64,000 bases of DNA from Halobacteriales archaeon QS_1_68_20 (GTDB lineage: Archaea; Halobacteriota; Halobacteria; Halobacteriales; PXRE01): assembly GCA_003021085.1 (NCBI GenBank), contig PXRE01000006.1, positions 62,001 through 126,000 on the forward strand. Reading direction: 5' to 3'. Below the pieces are notes generated by a model. It ran no database searches. It saw only the letters and a list, made by a program, of their open reading frames with translations, and was not told where the DNA came from. Shown piece after piece: positions 44,241 to 52,600 of the stretch (its first letter is position 1; the number at the start of each line of letters is the position of its first letter). The position numbers were made by a program, and so were the translations under genes.

Positions 44241-44468
44241 ATGCCCGAGAACAGGGTCGTCCAGGGGCGGATGGTGACGCCCGGCAAACTCGCGGAGATG
44301 ATCGAGGGCGAACCGGTGATGGACACCGAGGCCATCGAGGACGCCGACCGGGACTGCCCGGACTGTGGCGGCGACGTCATCGCCGTCGGGTACATGCCGT
44401 CGGTCACGGAGTTCGTCACCGGCTACAAGTGCCAGGAGTGCGACTGGAAGGACGACGACCGGGAGTGA
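44241..44468 (+). CDS. DUF5795 family zinc-ribbon protein
   Basis: A 75-residue haloarchaeal protein: PENRVVQGRMVTPGKLAEMIEGEPVMD followed by a zinc ribbon with CPDCGG and CQECDW pairs around YMPSVTEFVTGYK. This is the DUF5795 pattern. Its role is unknown. Zinc ribbons of this size often bind nucleic acid or a partner protein. ATG 44241 has ACGCTTACCTG about 28 bases upstream. Confidence 0.88.
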   Translation: MPENRVVQGRMVTPGKLAEMIEGEPVMDTEAIEDADRDCPDCGGDVIAVGYMPSVTEFVTGYKCQECDWKDDDRE

Positions 44469-44529
44469 ACCGGAGCACGACCGCCGGCGAATCTCCTGCC
44501 TTTTTACGCCGGGGGCCGTCCCCTCCGGC

Positions 44530-46257
44530 ATGAACGTCACGCTGGTCGGCGACGGCCCGGCCGCGTCCGCGGTCGCCGCCGCCGTAGCGGACACGCCGGC
44601 GTCGGTGGCCCGCGGCGAGGTCGAAGCCGTCGCCAGCGCCGACCTGGGCGTCGTCGTGGGGACCACCGGGGAGTCGACATTCGAGCGCGCGAACGCCATC
44701 GCCCGCCAGGCGGGCGTCCCGTGGGTGGCCGTCGAAGTCGGCGGCGTCGGGGGACGGGCCGTCGACGACGTCCGCGCCTCGGTCGCCGGGTTCGCGCCCG
44801 CCACCGGGTGCTACGACTGCCTGCGGACCCGCGTGGCCGCGAACGCCGACGAGGACGACGCGGCTGACGCCTCGGCGAACGCCGCGGACGCGCGCCTCGC
44901 GGGCGCGGTGGCCGGCCGGGAGGCCGTCAGGTTGCTCTCCGGGGAGGAGTCGCCGGTGCTGGGCGGCGTGATCGAACTGCCCCACGAGGTCCGGCAGTTC
45001 CTGCCCGTGCCCGGGTGCCCGACCTGCGGGGACGCCCCCGACCGGACGCTGGAACTGTCCTCCCACGAGCGCGGCCTGGAGGAGGCATTGACCGCCGCCG
45101 AGGGTGCGCTGGACCCGCGCGTCGGCGTCGTCGGCGAGGTGGGGGAGGCCGAGTCGTTCCCCGCGCCGTACTATCTGGCCCGGGTGGCCGACACGACGGG
45201 GTTCAGCGACGTGGAAGCCGCCCCGCAGGCCGCCGGCGTGGACGCCGACTGGAACGCCGCGTTCATGAAGGCGCTCGGCGAGGGCATGGAGCGGTACTGC
45301 GCCGGCGTCTACCGCGCCGAGCAGTTCCGCCTCGACCGGCCGAGCGACGTGGACGGCGCGGTCCCGCCGTCGCGGTTCGTCGGCGCCGAGGACACCGACG
45401 AGGCGATTCCCTGGGTAGTCGGCCGGGACCTGGCCGCGGCAGTCGGCGCGGTGGATACGGCCGACGTCTGGTTGCCGGCCGAGCTCGTGCGGTTCCCGCC
45501 GCCGGAGCACCGTCTGGGCAGTTCCATCACGACGGGCCTGGGGCTGGGTAACTCGTCCGTGGAGGCCGTGCTGTCGGGACTGTACGAGGTGATCGAGCGG
45601 GACGCCACCATGCTGGCGTGGTACTCGACGTTCGACCCGCTGGGCCTGGCGGTCGACGACGAGGGGTTCGACGCCCTCGTCGGCCGCGCCCGGTGCGTCG
45701 GCCTCGAGGTGACGCCGCTTCTGGTCACCCAGGACGTCGACGTCCCGGTCGTGACCGTCGCGGTCCACCGGGAGGGCGAGTGGCCGCGGTTCGCGGTCGG
45801 GTCCGGCGCCGACCTCGACCCGGCGGCCGCGGCCCGGTCGGCGCTGGCGGAGGCGCTCCAGAACTGGATGGAACTGCGCGGGATGGGGCCGGACGAGGCC
45901 GCCGACGAGTCCGGCGCAATCGGCCGGTACGCTGACTTCCCCGGGTCCACCCGGGAGATGGTCGCGGTCGACGGCAGGGTGCCCGCCGAAAGCGTCGGCC
46001 CCGACGAGGTCCCGACCGGCGAGACCGAACTCCGCGCAGTCGTCGAGCGGGTCGCCGACGCGGGGTTGACCCCCTACGCCGCGCGGACGACGACCCGCGA
46101 CGTCGCCTCGCTCGGGTTCGAGGCGGTCCGCGTCCTCGTGCCGGGGGCCCAGCCGTTGTTCACCGACGACTCGACCTTCGGCGAGCGCGCAGGGGCGGTC
46201 CCGGCGGAACTGGGCTTCGACCCGTGGCTCGACCGGGAGCACCACCCGTACCCGTAG
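44530..46257 (+). CDS. YcaO family cyclodehydratase-like protein
   Basis: A 575-residue protein. Residues 1-175 are an E1/ThiF-like or TOMM C-domain-like region with four cysteines (CYDCLRTR, GCPTCGDAPD) that could bind zinc. Residues 200-575 form a YcaO domain: ALGEGMERYCAG and GLYEVIERDATMLAWY hold the ATP/Mg-binding glutamates, and SALAEALQNWMELRG follows. YcaO enzymes activate peptide amides with ATP, making azoles or thioamides. The C-terminus ends HPYP, with the proline-rich end seen in azole-forming members. No precursor peptide, dehydrogenase or TfuA gene is visible nearby. ATG 44530 has CCTTTTTACG about 27 bases upstream. Confidence 0.9.
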   Translation: MNVTLVGDGPAASAVAAAVADTPASVARGEVEAVASADLGVVVGTTGESTFERANAIARQAGVPWVAVEVGGVGGRAVDDVRASVAGFAPATGCYDCLRTRVAANADEDDAADASANAADARLAGAVAGREAVRLLSGEESPVLGGVIELPHEVRQFLPVPGCPTCGDAPDRTLELSSHERGLEEALTAAEGALDPRVGVVGEVGEAESFPAPYYLARVADTTGFSDVEAAPQAAGVDADWNAAFMKALGEGMERYCAGVYRAEQFRLDRPSDVDGAVPPSRFVGAEDTDEAIPWVVGRDLAAAVGAVDTADVWLPAELVRFPPPEHRLGSSITTGLGLGNSSVEAVLSGLYEVIERDATMLAWYSTFDPLGLAVDDEGFDALVGRARCVGLEVTPLLVTQDVDVPVVTVAVHREGEWPRFAVGSGADLDPAAAARSALAEALQNWMELRGMGPDEAADESGAIGRYADFPGSTREMVAVDGRVPAESVGPDEVPTGETELRAVVERVADAGLTPYAARTTTRDVASLGFEAVRVLVPGAQPLFTDDSTFGERAGAVPAELGFDPWLDREHHPYP

Positions 46258-46258
46258 T

Positions 46259-46500
46259 CACTTCCGGCCCCGTATCTCGTCCTCCAGCCGCTCGACGAAC
46301 TCGACGACGAACGCGTGGCGGTCGGCGGCCACTTCCAGGCCGGCGTCCGTGTACATCCGGTCTCTCAGGTTCAGCATCTCCTTCTGGACGTGGTTCAGCG
46401 TCGTCCGACCGGACTCCGAGTCGTCGTCTTCGATCGGCAGGTCCGGGTCGGCGATCGGCTGGCCGAGTTCGCCGCCGAAGGCGGCAGAGCAGCAGGGGGT
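46259..46500 (-). pseudogene. C-terminal remnant of an HD-domain phosphohydrolase
   Basis: An open frame of about 80 codons with no usable start, blocked by TAA at 46501-46503. Its last 55 residues (TTLNHVQKEMLNLRDRMYTDAG, then LEVAADRHAFVVEFVERLEDE) match the C-terminus of YedJ-like HD hydrolases, where TTLNH starts the final helical part. The HD metal-binding core is absent. The upstream DNA to 46650 does not continue it in any frame, so the gene is truncated rather than just frameshifted. It is convergent with the YcaO gene. Confidence 0.62.
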
Positions 46501-46652
46501 TTATCTTCCTCAGACTGCCGCCACTCGGGAGGTGGTGAGCGGGGCGCAGGCCCTCGGGCATTCACGGTCAGTCATCGACGCGACAACTTTTGGCTTTTCT
46601 GACGCGTGCCAGCGACGGTACCGGGGACTTCTGGGTGACGGGAGGTCGAGAA

Positions 46653-47792
46653 TCAGATCCCGAAGGTGGCCCGCAGGGTGTCCCGGGTCCCGGGACCGAG
46701 GCCGACCGCGAGGACGGCGACGAGGATCAACAGCGCGTACCGGGGGCTATCCTCGAAGATCTCGTCGTTGAAAATCCAGACGACGAAGATGGCGACGGCG
46801 ACCTTCACGAGCAGGAACGGCCAGGTGACGCCGATGGCCGCCGAGAGGCTCTCGGGCTGGATCGATCTGGTGAGGTCCCGGATGGCCCGGTTGGCGACGT
46901 GCTTCGAGCCGTACGTGATCGGGAGGCCGAGCGCGTCGGCCCAGTCGAGGCTCAGGACGTTGGCGATGCCGTCGACGGAGTGGCCCCAGACGATCAGCGC
47001 GCCCATGAAGCCCGTCGCCTCGTTGATCGTCGGCGCGACCCGCTCGCTGAGGATCCAGAACAGGGCCGCGATCAGGGTCGCGCCGCCGAAGACGACCGCG
47101 GGGACGGTCGGGTAGAACCCCAGCACGTCGGTGGTGGCCGAGAGGTACGACAGCGCGAGGACGGGGACCGCGAGGGCGACGGCGCCGACGGCAGCCAGCA
47201 GTCGGTGGTAGGCGTCGACCACCCCGCGGCGCTCGGCGTAGACCGCGGCGACCAGCGACGCCAGTACGACGGCGAACACGGTGACGTAGATGAACGGGGA
47301 GATGATCGTCGCGCTCCAGGGGAACGGGACCGCGAGTTCCCCCCTGGCGTCCAGCATCGCCACGCTGGCGTCTTCCACGACCCGGAGGGCGCCGCCGAAC
47401 AGCATGAACGGGAACAGCGCGAAGAAGACCCGGCGGTCCATCTCGAGGTCCAGGCGGTCCAGCAGGAGGATGACCCCGATCAGCGCGAACACCAGCACGA
47501 TGGCGTAGGTCGCCGTCGAGACGACCGTGTAGCCGGGTTCGGCGGTGACGGCCCCGGGCGTCGAGCACCCGATGCTCGTCTCGCCGCCGACCCGCTCGAC
47601 GCAACTGGCGCCGTGGGCGTCGGCGTACACCGGCCCCCAGAAGTACTGCCAGAGGAACTCGTCGTAGACCTGCCGGGGGAACGCGAGCGCGCCCCCGACG
47701 ACGGCGACGAGGCCGGCCACGAGCGTGGCGAGGTACGCCCGCACGTAGCTCACCTCCTCGATCCTGTCGGAGAGCGAGAGCGTCTCGTCCAT
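46653..47792 (-). CDS. DUF63 family membrane protein
   Basis: A 379-residue polytopic membrane protein of the archaeal DUF63 family. It has eight or so hydrophobic segments, with conserved stretches FFALFPFMLFGGALRVVEDA and IVWGHSVDGIANVLSLDW. DUF63 proteins are seen in many archaea, and no function is established. ATG 47792 is chosen over 47801, since GGGTAAAACGG lies about 27 bases upstream. The promoter stands only about 35 bases from the edge of the AT-rich island. Confidence 0.9.
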   Translation of the reverse strand: MDETLSLSDRIEEVSYVRAYLATLVAGLVAVVGGALAFPRQVYDEFLWQYFWGPVYADAHGASCVERVGGETSIGCSTPGAVTAEPGYTVVSTATYAIVLVFALIGVILLLDRLDLEMDRRVFFALFPFMLFGGALRVVEDASVAMLDARGELAVPFPWSATIISPFIYVTVFAVVLASLVAAVYAERRGVVDAYHRLLAAVGAVALAVPVLALSYLSATTDVLGFYPTVPAVVFGGATLIAALFWILSERVAPTINEATGFMGALIVWGHSVDGIANVLSLDWADALGLPITYGSKHVANRAIRDLTRSIQPESLSAAIGVTWPFLLVKVAVAIFVVWIFNDEIFEDSPRYALLILVAVLAVGLGPGTRDTLRATFGI

Positions 47793-47794
47793 GC

Positions 47795-48453
47795 GTGACA
47801 CCCCGGATGCAGTCCGTTTTACCCTTCCGGTCTCGTGCGGTGGCGTGGGTCCCTGTCATTTGGATTTTTGTAATTATATTAAATTTCCTTGAGGCATCAC
47901 TAGTTTATAAAATAAATAACGAGTTAAACGATGGTTGGGATTATGAAACATCACCCGTCTGTAACCCTGTCAATTATTATGTTGATAATGAGGCCCGTAC
48001 ACTCGAACTTTCTCATAGACAAAAACCATCAAAAGTTGAGCAGATTCTTAGAAATAACAGAGATGTTGTTAATTTAGGCGGCCTTTCTCCTTCACCAGTC
48101 GAACTCGGCGGATATCACGTTCAATCTGTTGTTACTAAAGTAAATGACGAAAAATACCCATCAAATACCCATTTGCTTGCGAACGACCACTATATTAGAG
48201 ATTTCACAATAGAAATGGATATAGAACCGCCAAATTAACGACCGGGAAGGAATCCGTTAATATTAGTCCAGCTGAGTCCCGAACGATAGATATGGGGACC
48301 GAGAGTTTAGATTTAAAGGCAATAAGAAGTATCGATGAGAAGGAACCTAAGCGTCCTGATATGGAAAACCATCACCGTGCATATAAAACACAGTCAAAGA
48401 CCAAGTCGGTTGAGACTAACTCCTTATTAGTGGTTAAAATAGAGGGAAATTAA
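47795..48453 (+). pseudogene. AT-rich gene for a membrane-anchored protein, broken by a frameshift
   Basis: The first frame (47795-48238) codes one hydrophobic helix (VAWVPVIWIFVIILNFLEA), then an outward-facing beta-rich part to FTIEMDIEPPN. Directly after, another frame continues in the same style: TTGKESVNISPAESRTIDMG to VVKIEGN (stop 48451-48453). A one-base change at about 48236 would restore one protein of roughly 218 residues. The ATG at 47795 lies inside the DUF63 promoter region in GC-rich DNA, so the natural start is doubtful; the original N-terminus may have been lost at the island edge. The codons are AT-rich, unlike all neighbours, suggesting transfer. No family recognised. Confidence 0.55.
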
Positions 48454-48640
48454 AAATAATTTAATAATATATATTAGTTTATATTATGATATGAAGAGAA
48501 GACATATAATCACTGGGGAGCAACGTTCGAATATGGGTGGTCAATATAAAAGTCGAAGATTAGTTATTAAATATACTACTACCAGTTTCGTTGCTTTATC
48601 CGGTTGCTTATCGGCAGAAGACGATTCGGAATCGAATTCT
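47858..48640. other. AT-rich island
   Basis: Base composition drops sharply: long stretches such as ATTTTTGTAATTATATT and AATTTAATAATATATATT stand in DNA otherwise near two thirds GC. The edges are abrupt (GTGGGTCCCT before, GACGGATGGAACTG after). It covers a broken membrane-protein gene and the signal-peptide part of the next lipoprotein gene. No transposase or att repeat is seen. Confidence 0.8.
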
Positions 48641-49045
48641 CCGACGGATGGAACTGAACGCTCAGACCACCCAACTGCGACCGAGCCCCCCAATCAGGCC
48701 GTCCTCGACTTCGAAGCGGTGACCCTGACCGAGGAGCAGCGCGAGTGGATCGAGCCGATTCGGTTCGAGGAGTTGCCCGACGACGAGCAGTCGGTCGTCG
48801 AGGAGGCGATGAATTTGGATCGGTACGCCGTCGACGCTCCGGGTCCGGAACCGCTACAGGAGTTCACCAGTCGCGCGAACGAGCACAAGAGCCAGCAGAT
48901 TTCGGCGTACCGGGACGAACACGGGGGCGCGGACTTCCCCCAGTATCTCGACGTGGTCTTTCTCCGGCGATCAGAGCAGTCGTACGCGACGACGCTGCTG
49001 GTCGGCGATCAGGTCGTCTCGATGGCCGACCTGCTGGACCAGTAG
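48491..49045 (+). CDS. Probable lipoprotein spanning the island edge
   Basis: A protein of 184 residues from ATG 48491, or 170 from ATG 48533. The second start gives a clean Tat-like lipoprotein signal: YKSRRLVIKYTTTSFVALSGC with lipobox cysteine. An Asp/Ser/Thr-rich spacer follows, then a soluble domain (VLDFEAVTLTEEQREWIEPIRFEELPDDEQSVVEEAM, DVVFLRRSEQSYATTLLVGDQVVS). The first third is AT-rich and the rest GC-rich, with the switch near 48640, so the gene is a mosaic. Function unknown; location outside the cell membrane is predicted. Confidence 0.68.
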   Translation: MKRRHIITGEQRSNMGGQYKSRRLVIKYTTTSFVALSGCLSAEDDSESNSPTDGTERSDHPTATEPPNQAVLDFEAVTLTEEQREWIEPIRFEELPDDEQSVVEEAMNLDRYAVDAPGPEPLQEFTSRANEHKSQQISAYRDEHGGADFPQYLDVVFLRRSEQSYATTLLVGDQVVSMADLLDQ

Positions 49046-49176
49046 TTCCCGTCGGCGAACCGCCGGAGTTCGGTCTCGAACGGAGCGTTCCCCTGACGAA
49101 ACAGCGCCCTCGACCGAAGGGAGCCGGCGCCATCACCTCCGCTGGCCTTTAAGTACTCCGGGCCAGTAGCGCACCG

Positions 49177-49746
49177 TTGCAACTCATAGTCGACGGCGGA
49201 TCCCACTACAACGAGTTCCGGTCGACGGTCGGCAACACGACGCTCACGGGCCGTGCGCACCCCCTGAGCGCGTGGTTCGTACTCGCGCTACGGTTGATGA
49301 TCGGCTTCGCGTTCCTGTACTCCGGCGTGGACAAGATTCTCGGCGGGTTCGGCGCGGAGGGATACCTGATCCACGCGGCCGGCGCGAACGGCAATCCGCT
49401 GGAGGGGCTGTTCCTGTGGATGGGCCAGACGGGGTGGTTCGTCGACTTCGTGAACGTGGCCGTCCCGTGGGGCGAGACCGCCATCGGCCCGGGAATCATC
49501 GTCGGCCTGTTGACTCGGCTGGCGGCCTTCTTCGGCGCGCTGATGATGCTGCTGTTCTACTTCGGCAACTGGGACATGGCCCACGGCCCGATCAACAGCG
49601 ACTTTGCGTACATGCTGGTGTTCCTCTCCATCGCCGCGTTCGGCGCCGGCCGTATCCTCGGGCTGGACGCCTACGTCGAGCAGTACGAGGTCGACGGGCA
49701 ACCGCTGATCGAGCGGTATCCCTGGATGGGGATCATCCTCGGCTGA
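49177..49746 (+). CDS. DoxX family membrane protein
   Basis: A 189-residue DoxX-type protein with four membrane helices: SAWFVLALRLMIGFAFLYSGVDKI opens the domain, then VDFVNVAVPWGETAIGPGIIVGLLTRLAAFFGALMMLLFYF, and FAYMLVFLSIAAFGAGRIL. DoxX relatives are parts of quinone-linked oxidases or unknown membrane redox systems. The start appears to be TTG 49177, with CCTTTAAG about 27 bases upstream; no in-frame ATG precedes the first helix. It is convergent with the Lrp-type regulator. Confidence 0.86.
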   Translation: MQLIVDGGSHYNEFRSTVGNTTLTGRAHPLSAWFVLALRLMIGFAFLYSGVDKILGGFGAEGYLIHAAGANGNPLEGLFLWMGQTGWFVDFVNVAVPWGETAIGPGIIVGLLTRLAAFFGALMMLLFYFGNWDMAHGPINSDFAYMLVFLSIAAFGAGRILGLDAYVEQYEVDGQPLIERYPWMGIILG

Positions 49747-49762
49747 TCGCCGGTTCGACCGT

Positions 49763-50230
49763 TCAGTCCTCGTCGTCGCCCGGCAACGGCAGTTCGTGGC
49801 TCTCGTAGTGGGTGCCGAGGATGACCATCGTCTGGCTACGGGCGAATCCCTCCATCCGGGCGACGGTGTCGAACATCAACTCGCGGAGGCGGTCGGTGTC
49901 CTCGGCGTACAGGCGCATCATCACGTCCCACTGGCCGGTGGTGACGTGGACTTCCTGGACGCCCTCGACCTCGGCGAGACGCTGGAGCGTCTCGCGCTCG
50001 CGGCCCTGCTCGACCCGGAGGCCGACCAGCGCGGAGGTGCCCAGGCCGACCTCCTTGGGGTCGATGGACGCGTGGTAGCCGTCGATGACGCCCGCCTCCT
50101 CCATCCGGTTGACGCGGTCGTGGACCGTCGCGCTGGACATGTCGATGCGCCGGGCGACCTCCGAGAACGGTGTCCGCGCGTCCTCCATGAGGATGCGGAG
50201 AATCTTCCGGTCGGTCTCGTCCAGTTCCAT
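49763..50230 (-). CDS. Lrp/AsnC family transcriptional regulator
   Basis: A 155-residue regulator. Residues 1-50 form the winged helix-turn-helix (LDETDRKILRILMEDARTPFSEVARRIDMSSATVHDRVNRMEEAGVI). Residues 65-140 are the AsnC/RAM ligand-binding domain (ALVGLRVEQGRERETLQRLAEVEGVQEVHVTTGQWDVM). Such proteins form octamers or dimers and sense amino acids or related metabolites. The target genes cannot be told from here. ATG 50230 has GCTATTTACCC about 28 bases upstream, so the mRNA is leaderless. Confidence 0.93.
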   Translation of the reverse strand: MELDETDRKILRILMEDARTPFSEVARRIDMSSATVHDRVNRMEEAGVIDGYHASIDPKEVGLGTSALVGLRVEQGRERETLQRLAEVEGVQEVHVTTGQWDVMMRLYAEDTDRLRELMFDTVARMEGFARSQTMVILGTHYESHELPLPGDDED

Positions 50231-50714
50231 GTCACCCCGCCCGGGGCCTGCGGGTAAATAGCTGGTCCTGGAACGTGGTGGACCTCGCGCGCGTTGCTCG
50301 CGCGCGCCGAGAGCCTAGTCCGGTCTGACTATCGACGTGGCGCGCGCTGGCGCGGCCGCCGTGCCGTTCCCGCGAGCGGGACGCGGCGAGAGCTTCGCTC
50401 TCGCCAGTCCCGGGAGTCGAGCCCGTGGGGGCTTTCTGGCTGTTGCTGTTGAAGTTACCGTCGACGGAGAACCCACGGAGACTTTCTGGCAGTTGCTGAC
50501 CAAGAACCCCTCCGAAGAAAACGTTCGAGAAATTACTCCCAACCGTCGTTCAGAGCTACCGATTACTTGTCGACTACCGTTTTGGTGATCCCATGCGTAG
50601 AGACGCGATTCACTATGCTCGACGAAGCGTGAACCAGGCCAGGGCCGGCCGTTCGACCGGCATCGACCTCGTCGCCGCCGTCGGACCCGCCTGCGTCACC
50701 GGGAGTGAGAAGGA
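50231..50714. other. Intergenic region with repeats
   Basis: It contains the third cluster of dispersed repeats (50286-50508) and a possible 41-codon frame at its right end. Otherwise I see nothing. Confidence 0.6.
50286..50508. repeat. Dispersed intergenic repeat, copy C
   Basis: It begins with a hairpin CGCGCGTTGCTCGCGCG-like repeat, then GGCGCGCGCTGGCGCGGCC (50339-50357, identical to 5424-5442), a hairpin CGAGAGCTTCGCTCTCG, then GGGGGCTTTCTGGCTGTTG (50427) with tail TTACCGTCGACGGAGA, and a diverged second ACTTTCTGGCAGTTGCTGAC (50481-50500). Its parts recur in copies A and B. Confidence 0.78.
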
Positions 50715-50718
50715 GTGA
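50593..50718 (+). CDS. Possible 41-residue protein overlapping the HalOD1 start
   Basis: An open frame from ATG 50593 whose TGA overlaps the GTG of the HalOD1 gene by four bases, a spacing typical of coupled genes. The product begins RRDAIHYARRSVNQARAG and ends CVTGSEKE. No family recognised. The evidence is only the overlap and a plausible length. Confidence 0.3.
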   Translation: MRRDAIHYARRSVNQARAGRSTGIDLVAAVGPACVTGSEKE

Positions 50719-51038
50719 CGGCGAGCGGTGGACCAGACGACGGTCGATCTATCTCCCGGCGGGTGATCGAGACGGTCGCCGGAGAAACCGACACTGACCC
50801 CATGGAACTCCCAAGACTGTACACCGTCGTCGATCCTGACGCGCTGGATGCCCTGTTCCGGAGTAACTCACCCACGTCGAAACGCGACGCGGGCCACGTC
50901 GAGTTCTCGCTGGCCGGACGGCGGGTCGTCGTCGAACACGACGGGACTGTCGAGGTAGCCGACGCCGGTTCGACTATCCCGGAGACCGCCACGGACGTTC
51001 CCCAGGGTGCGAAAACCGAGAGTCCGAAATCGGAGTAG
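50715..51038 (+). CDS. HalOD1 output domain protein
   Basis: A 107-residue protein with the HalOD1 domain: SRRVIETVAGETDTDPMELPRLYTVVDPDALDALF, then VEFSLAGRRVVVEHDGTVEV. HalOD1 proteins are small haloarchaeal output modules, probably acting in signal transduction or regulation, with unknown partner. GTG 50715 gives the standard N-terminus. The C-terminus is a Ser/Thr/Glu-rich tail. Confidence 0.87.
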   Translation: MTASGGPDDGRSISRRVIETVAGETDTDPMELPRLYTVVDPDALDALFRSNSPTSKRDAGHVEFSLAGRRVVVEHDGTVEVADAGSTIPETATDVPQGAKTESPKSE

Positions 51039-51056
51039 TTCGCCTGGCCGTCCCCG

Positions 51057-52412
51057 TCACTCCGCCCCGTACGGCCACCGGCCGCCGACCTTCAACTCCC
51101 GCACGTAGCCGTCGGCGAGGTCGTCCCGGACGGACTCCCGCGAGCGGCGCTCGAACGAGCGGTCCGCCTCGGCGGCCGCAACGGCGCACTTGGCGAGCTG
51201 GAAGGCGACGTCGCGGAACACCCGCGGGTCGAGTTTGTCCAGGGTGTCCGCGTGGGTGTGGCCCCACCCGCGGCCGCTGGTCTCGGAGGTGGTCGTGACG
51301 AACGCCGCCGGGACGCCCTCCTGGACGAACGCCCACTGGTCGCCGTGGGGGCTCACCGTGTCGTCGGCCGACAGCGGCGCCTCCAGGTCGTCGGTGACGG
51401 ACTCGAACAGTCGTTCCAGGCCGTCGAAGCCCTGGGTTCCGACGCGCAGGTCCCGGGAAGTGCCCGCGCCGTCGACGTTGAGGACGGCCTCGACGTTCGA
51501 GAGGTCCCGGCTCTCCGCCCAGTGGTAGGCGCCGTAGAGGCCGATCTCCTCGGCCCCGAAGATGACGACCCGGACGCGGGTATCGAGTTCGTCGGCGGCC
51601 TGCGCCAGCAGGCGGCCCGCCTCGGTCACGAGGACGCTCCCCGCGCCGTTGTCGTTGGCGCCCTCGCTGATGTCGTGGGCGTCGAGGTGTGCGGTGAGGA
51701 GCACTTCCCCGTCGGCGGTCGCACCCTCCGGCTCGACGACGGCCTCGACGTTGACCGAGGTCGCCGGTTCGTTCCGGCAGTCGACGTCGAGGGTCACCTC
51801 GCCGGCGTCGTCGCCCTCGGCGTACCGCGCCAGGCGCGCGCCGAGTTCCTTGCTGACGCCGACGGCGGGGATCGGTCCCGGGCGCTCGTGGTAGCCGACC
51901 TCGCCGGTCGGCGGGAGCGCGCCCTCGACGTAGTTGCGGAACACGAAGCCCACGGCCCCACCCTCGTGGGCGTTGGCGTACTTCTCCATGCGGTGGACCC
52001 AGCGGTGGTCGTCGGGGACGTCGCTTCGTGCCATCGCCACCTTCCCCTCGACGTCGGCCGTCTCGAACTCCTCGTCGGTCCCGTAGCCGACGTCGACCAG
52101 TTCGCCCGAGGCGGTCCCGGCGGGGCACCCCGGGAGGGCGATGACGTCGTGGTCGGCCTCGTAGGTCCGCTCGACGGGGCCGCTGACGAACAGCGACGAC
52201 GACCCGCGCCACCACCCCGGGATGGGAAACTCCTGGATCGAGACGCCCCGCAACCCGGCAGTCTGGAAGGCCGACGCGAGTCGCTCCGCGGCCTCGGCCT
52301 CGCCGGTCTGGCCGGCCATGCGGTTGCCGACGTCCACCAGGTCTTCGAGCAGGTCCCACGCGAACGTGCTCGTGTAGGCGTCGCCGACGACCTCGTCCGG
52401 AAGACGTGCCAT
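51057..52412 (-). CDS. M28 family zinc metallopeptidase
   Basis: A 451-residue aminopeptidase of the M28 family with an inserted PA domain (about residues 120-230). Metal ligands are seen in HLDAHD (His, Asp), EGANDNGAGSV (bridging Asp), FGAEEIGLYG (catalytic and metal Glu), LNVDGAG (Asp) and WGHTHADTLDKLD (His). No signal peptide is visible, so it probably acts in the cytoplasm on peptides. ATG 52412 is preferred over the upstream in-frame ATG 52511, because an AAGTTCTTG box lies about 25 bases before it and the extra residues are low in complexity. Confidence 0.92.
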   Translation of the reverse strand: MARLPDEVVGDAYTSTFAWDLLEDLVDVGNRMAGQTGEAEAAERLASAFQTAGLRGVSIQEFPIPGWWRGSSSLFVSGPVERTYEADHDVIALPGCPAGTASGELVDVGYGTDEEFETADVEGKVAMARSDVPDDHRWVHRMEKYANAHEGGAVGFVFRNYVEGALPPTGEVGYHERPGPIPAVGVSKELGARLARYAEGDDAGEVTLDVDCRNEPATSVNVEAVVEPEGATADGEVLLTAHLDAHDISEGANDNGAGSVLVTEAGRLLAQAADELDTRVRVVIFGAEEIGLYGAYHWAESRDLSNVEAVLNVDGAGTSRDLRVGTQGFDGLERLFESVTDDLEAPLSADDTVSPHGDQWAFVQEGVPAAFVTTTSETSGRGWGHTHADTLDKLDPRVFRDVAFQLAKCAVAAAEADRSFERRSRESVRDDLADGYVRELKVGGRWPYGAE

Positions 52413-52600
52413 GGTGACACCGCGGGCGCGAGCGACAAGAACTTGCGGATTACGGACGGACGGGCCGGGAATACCCGCCGACGGGACCGGCCCGGAGCGC
52501 CGTCGGCCCACCAGCAGATCGGAGAGCCAGCACCTGTGGGGCTATCGAAGGCTCGATTCCGGGGAGTGCCCCCGGAGAGCGACCGGAAAACGCGAGTCGA

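Noticed and set aside
46600-46652. Possible tRNA-like sequence after the HD remnant
   Set aside because: No cloverleaf can be drawn; the T-loop-like GGTCGAGAATC is imperfect and no acceptor stem is seen.
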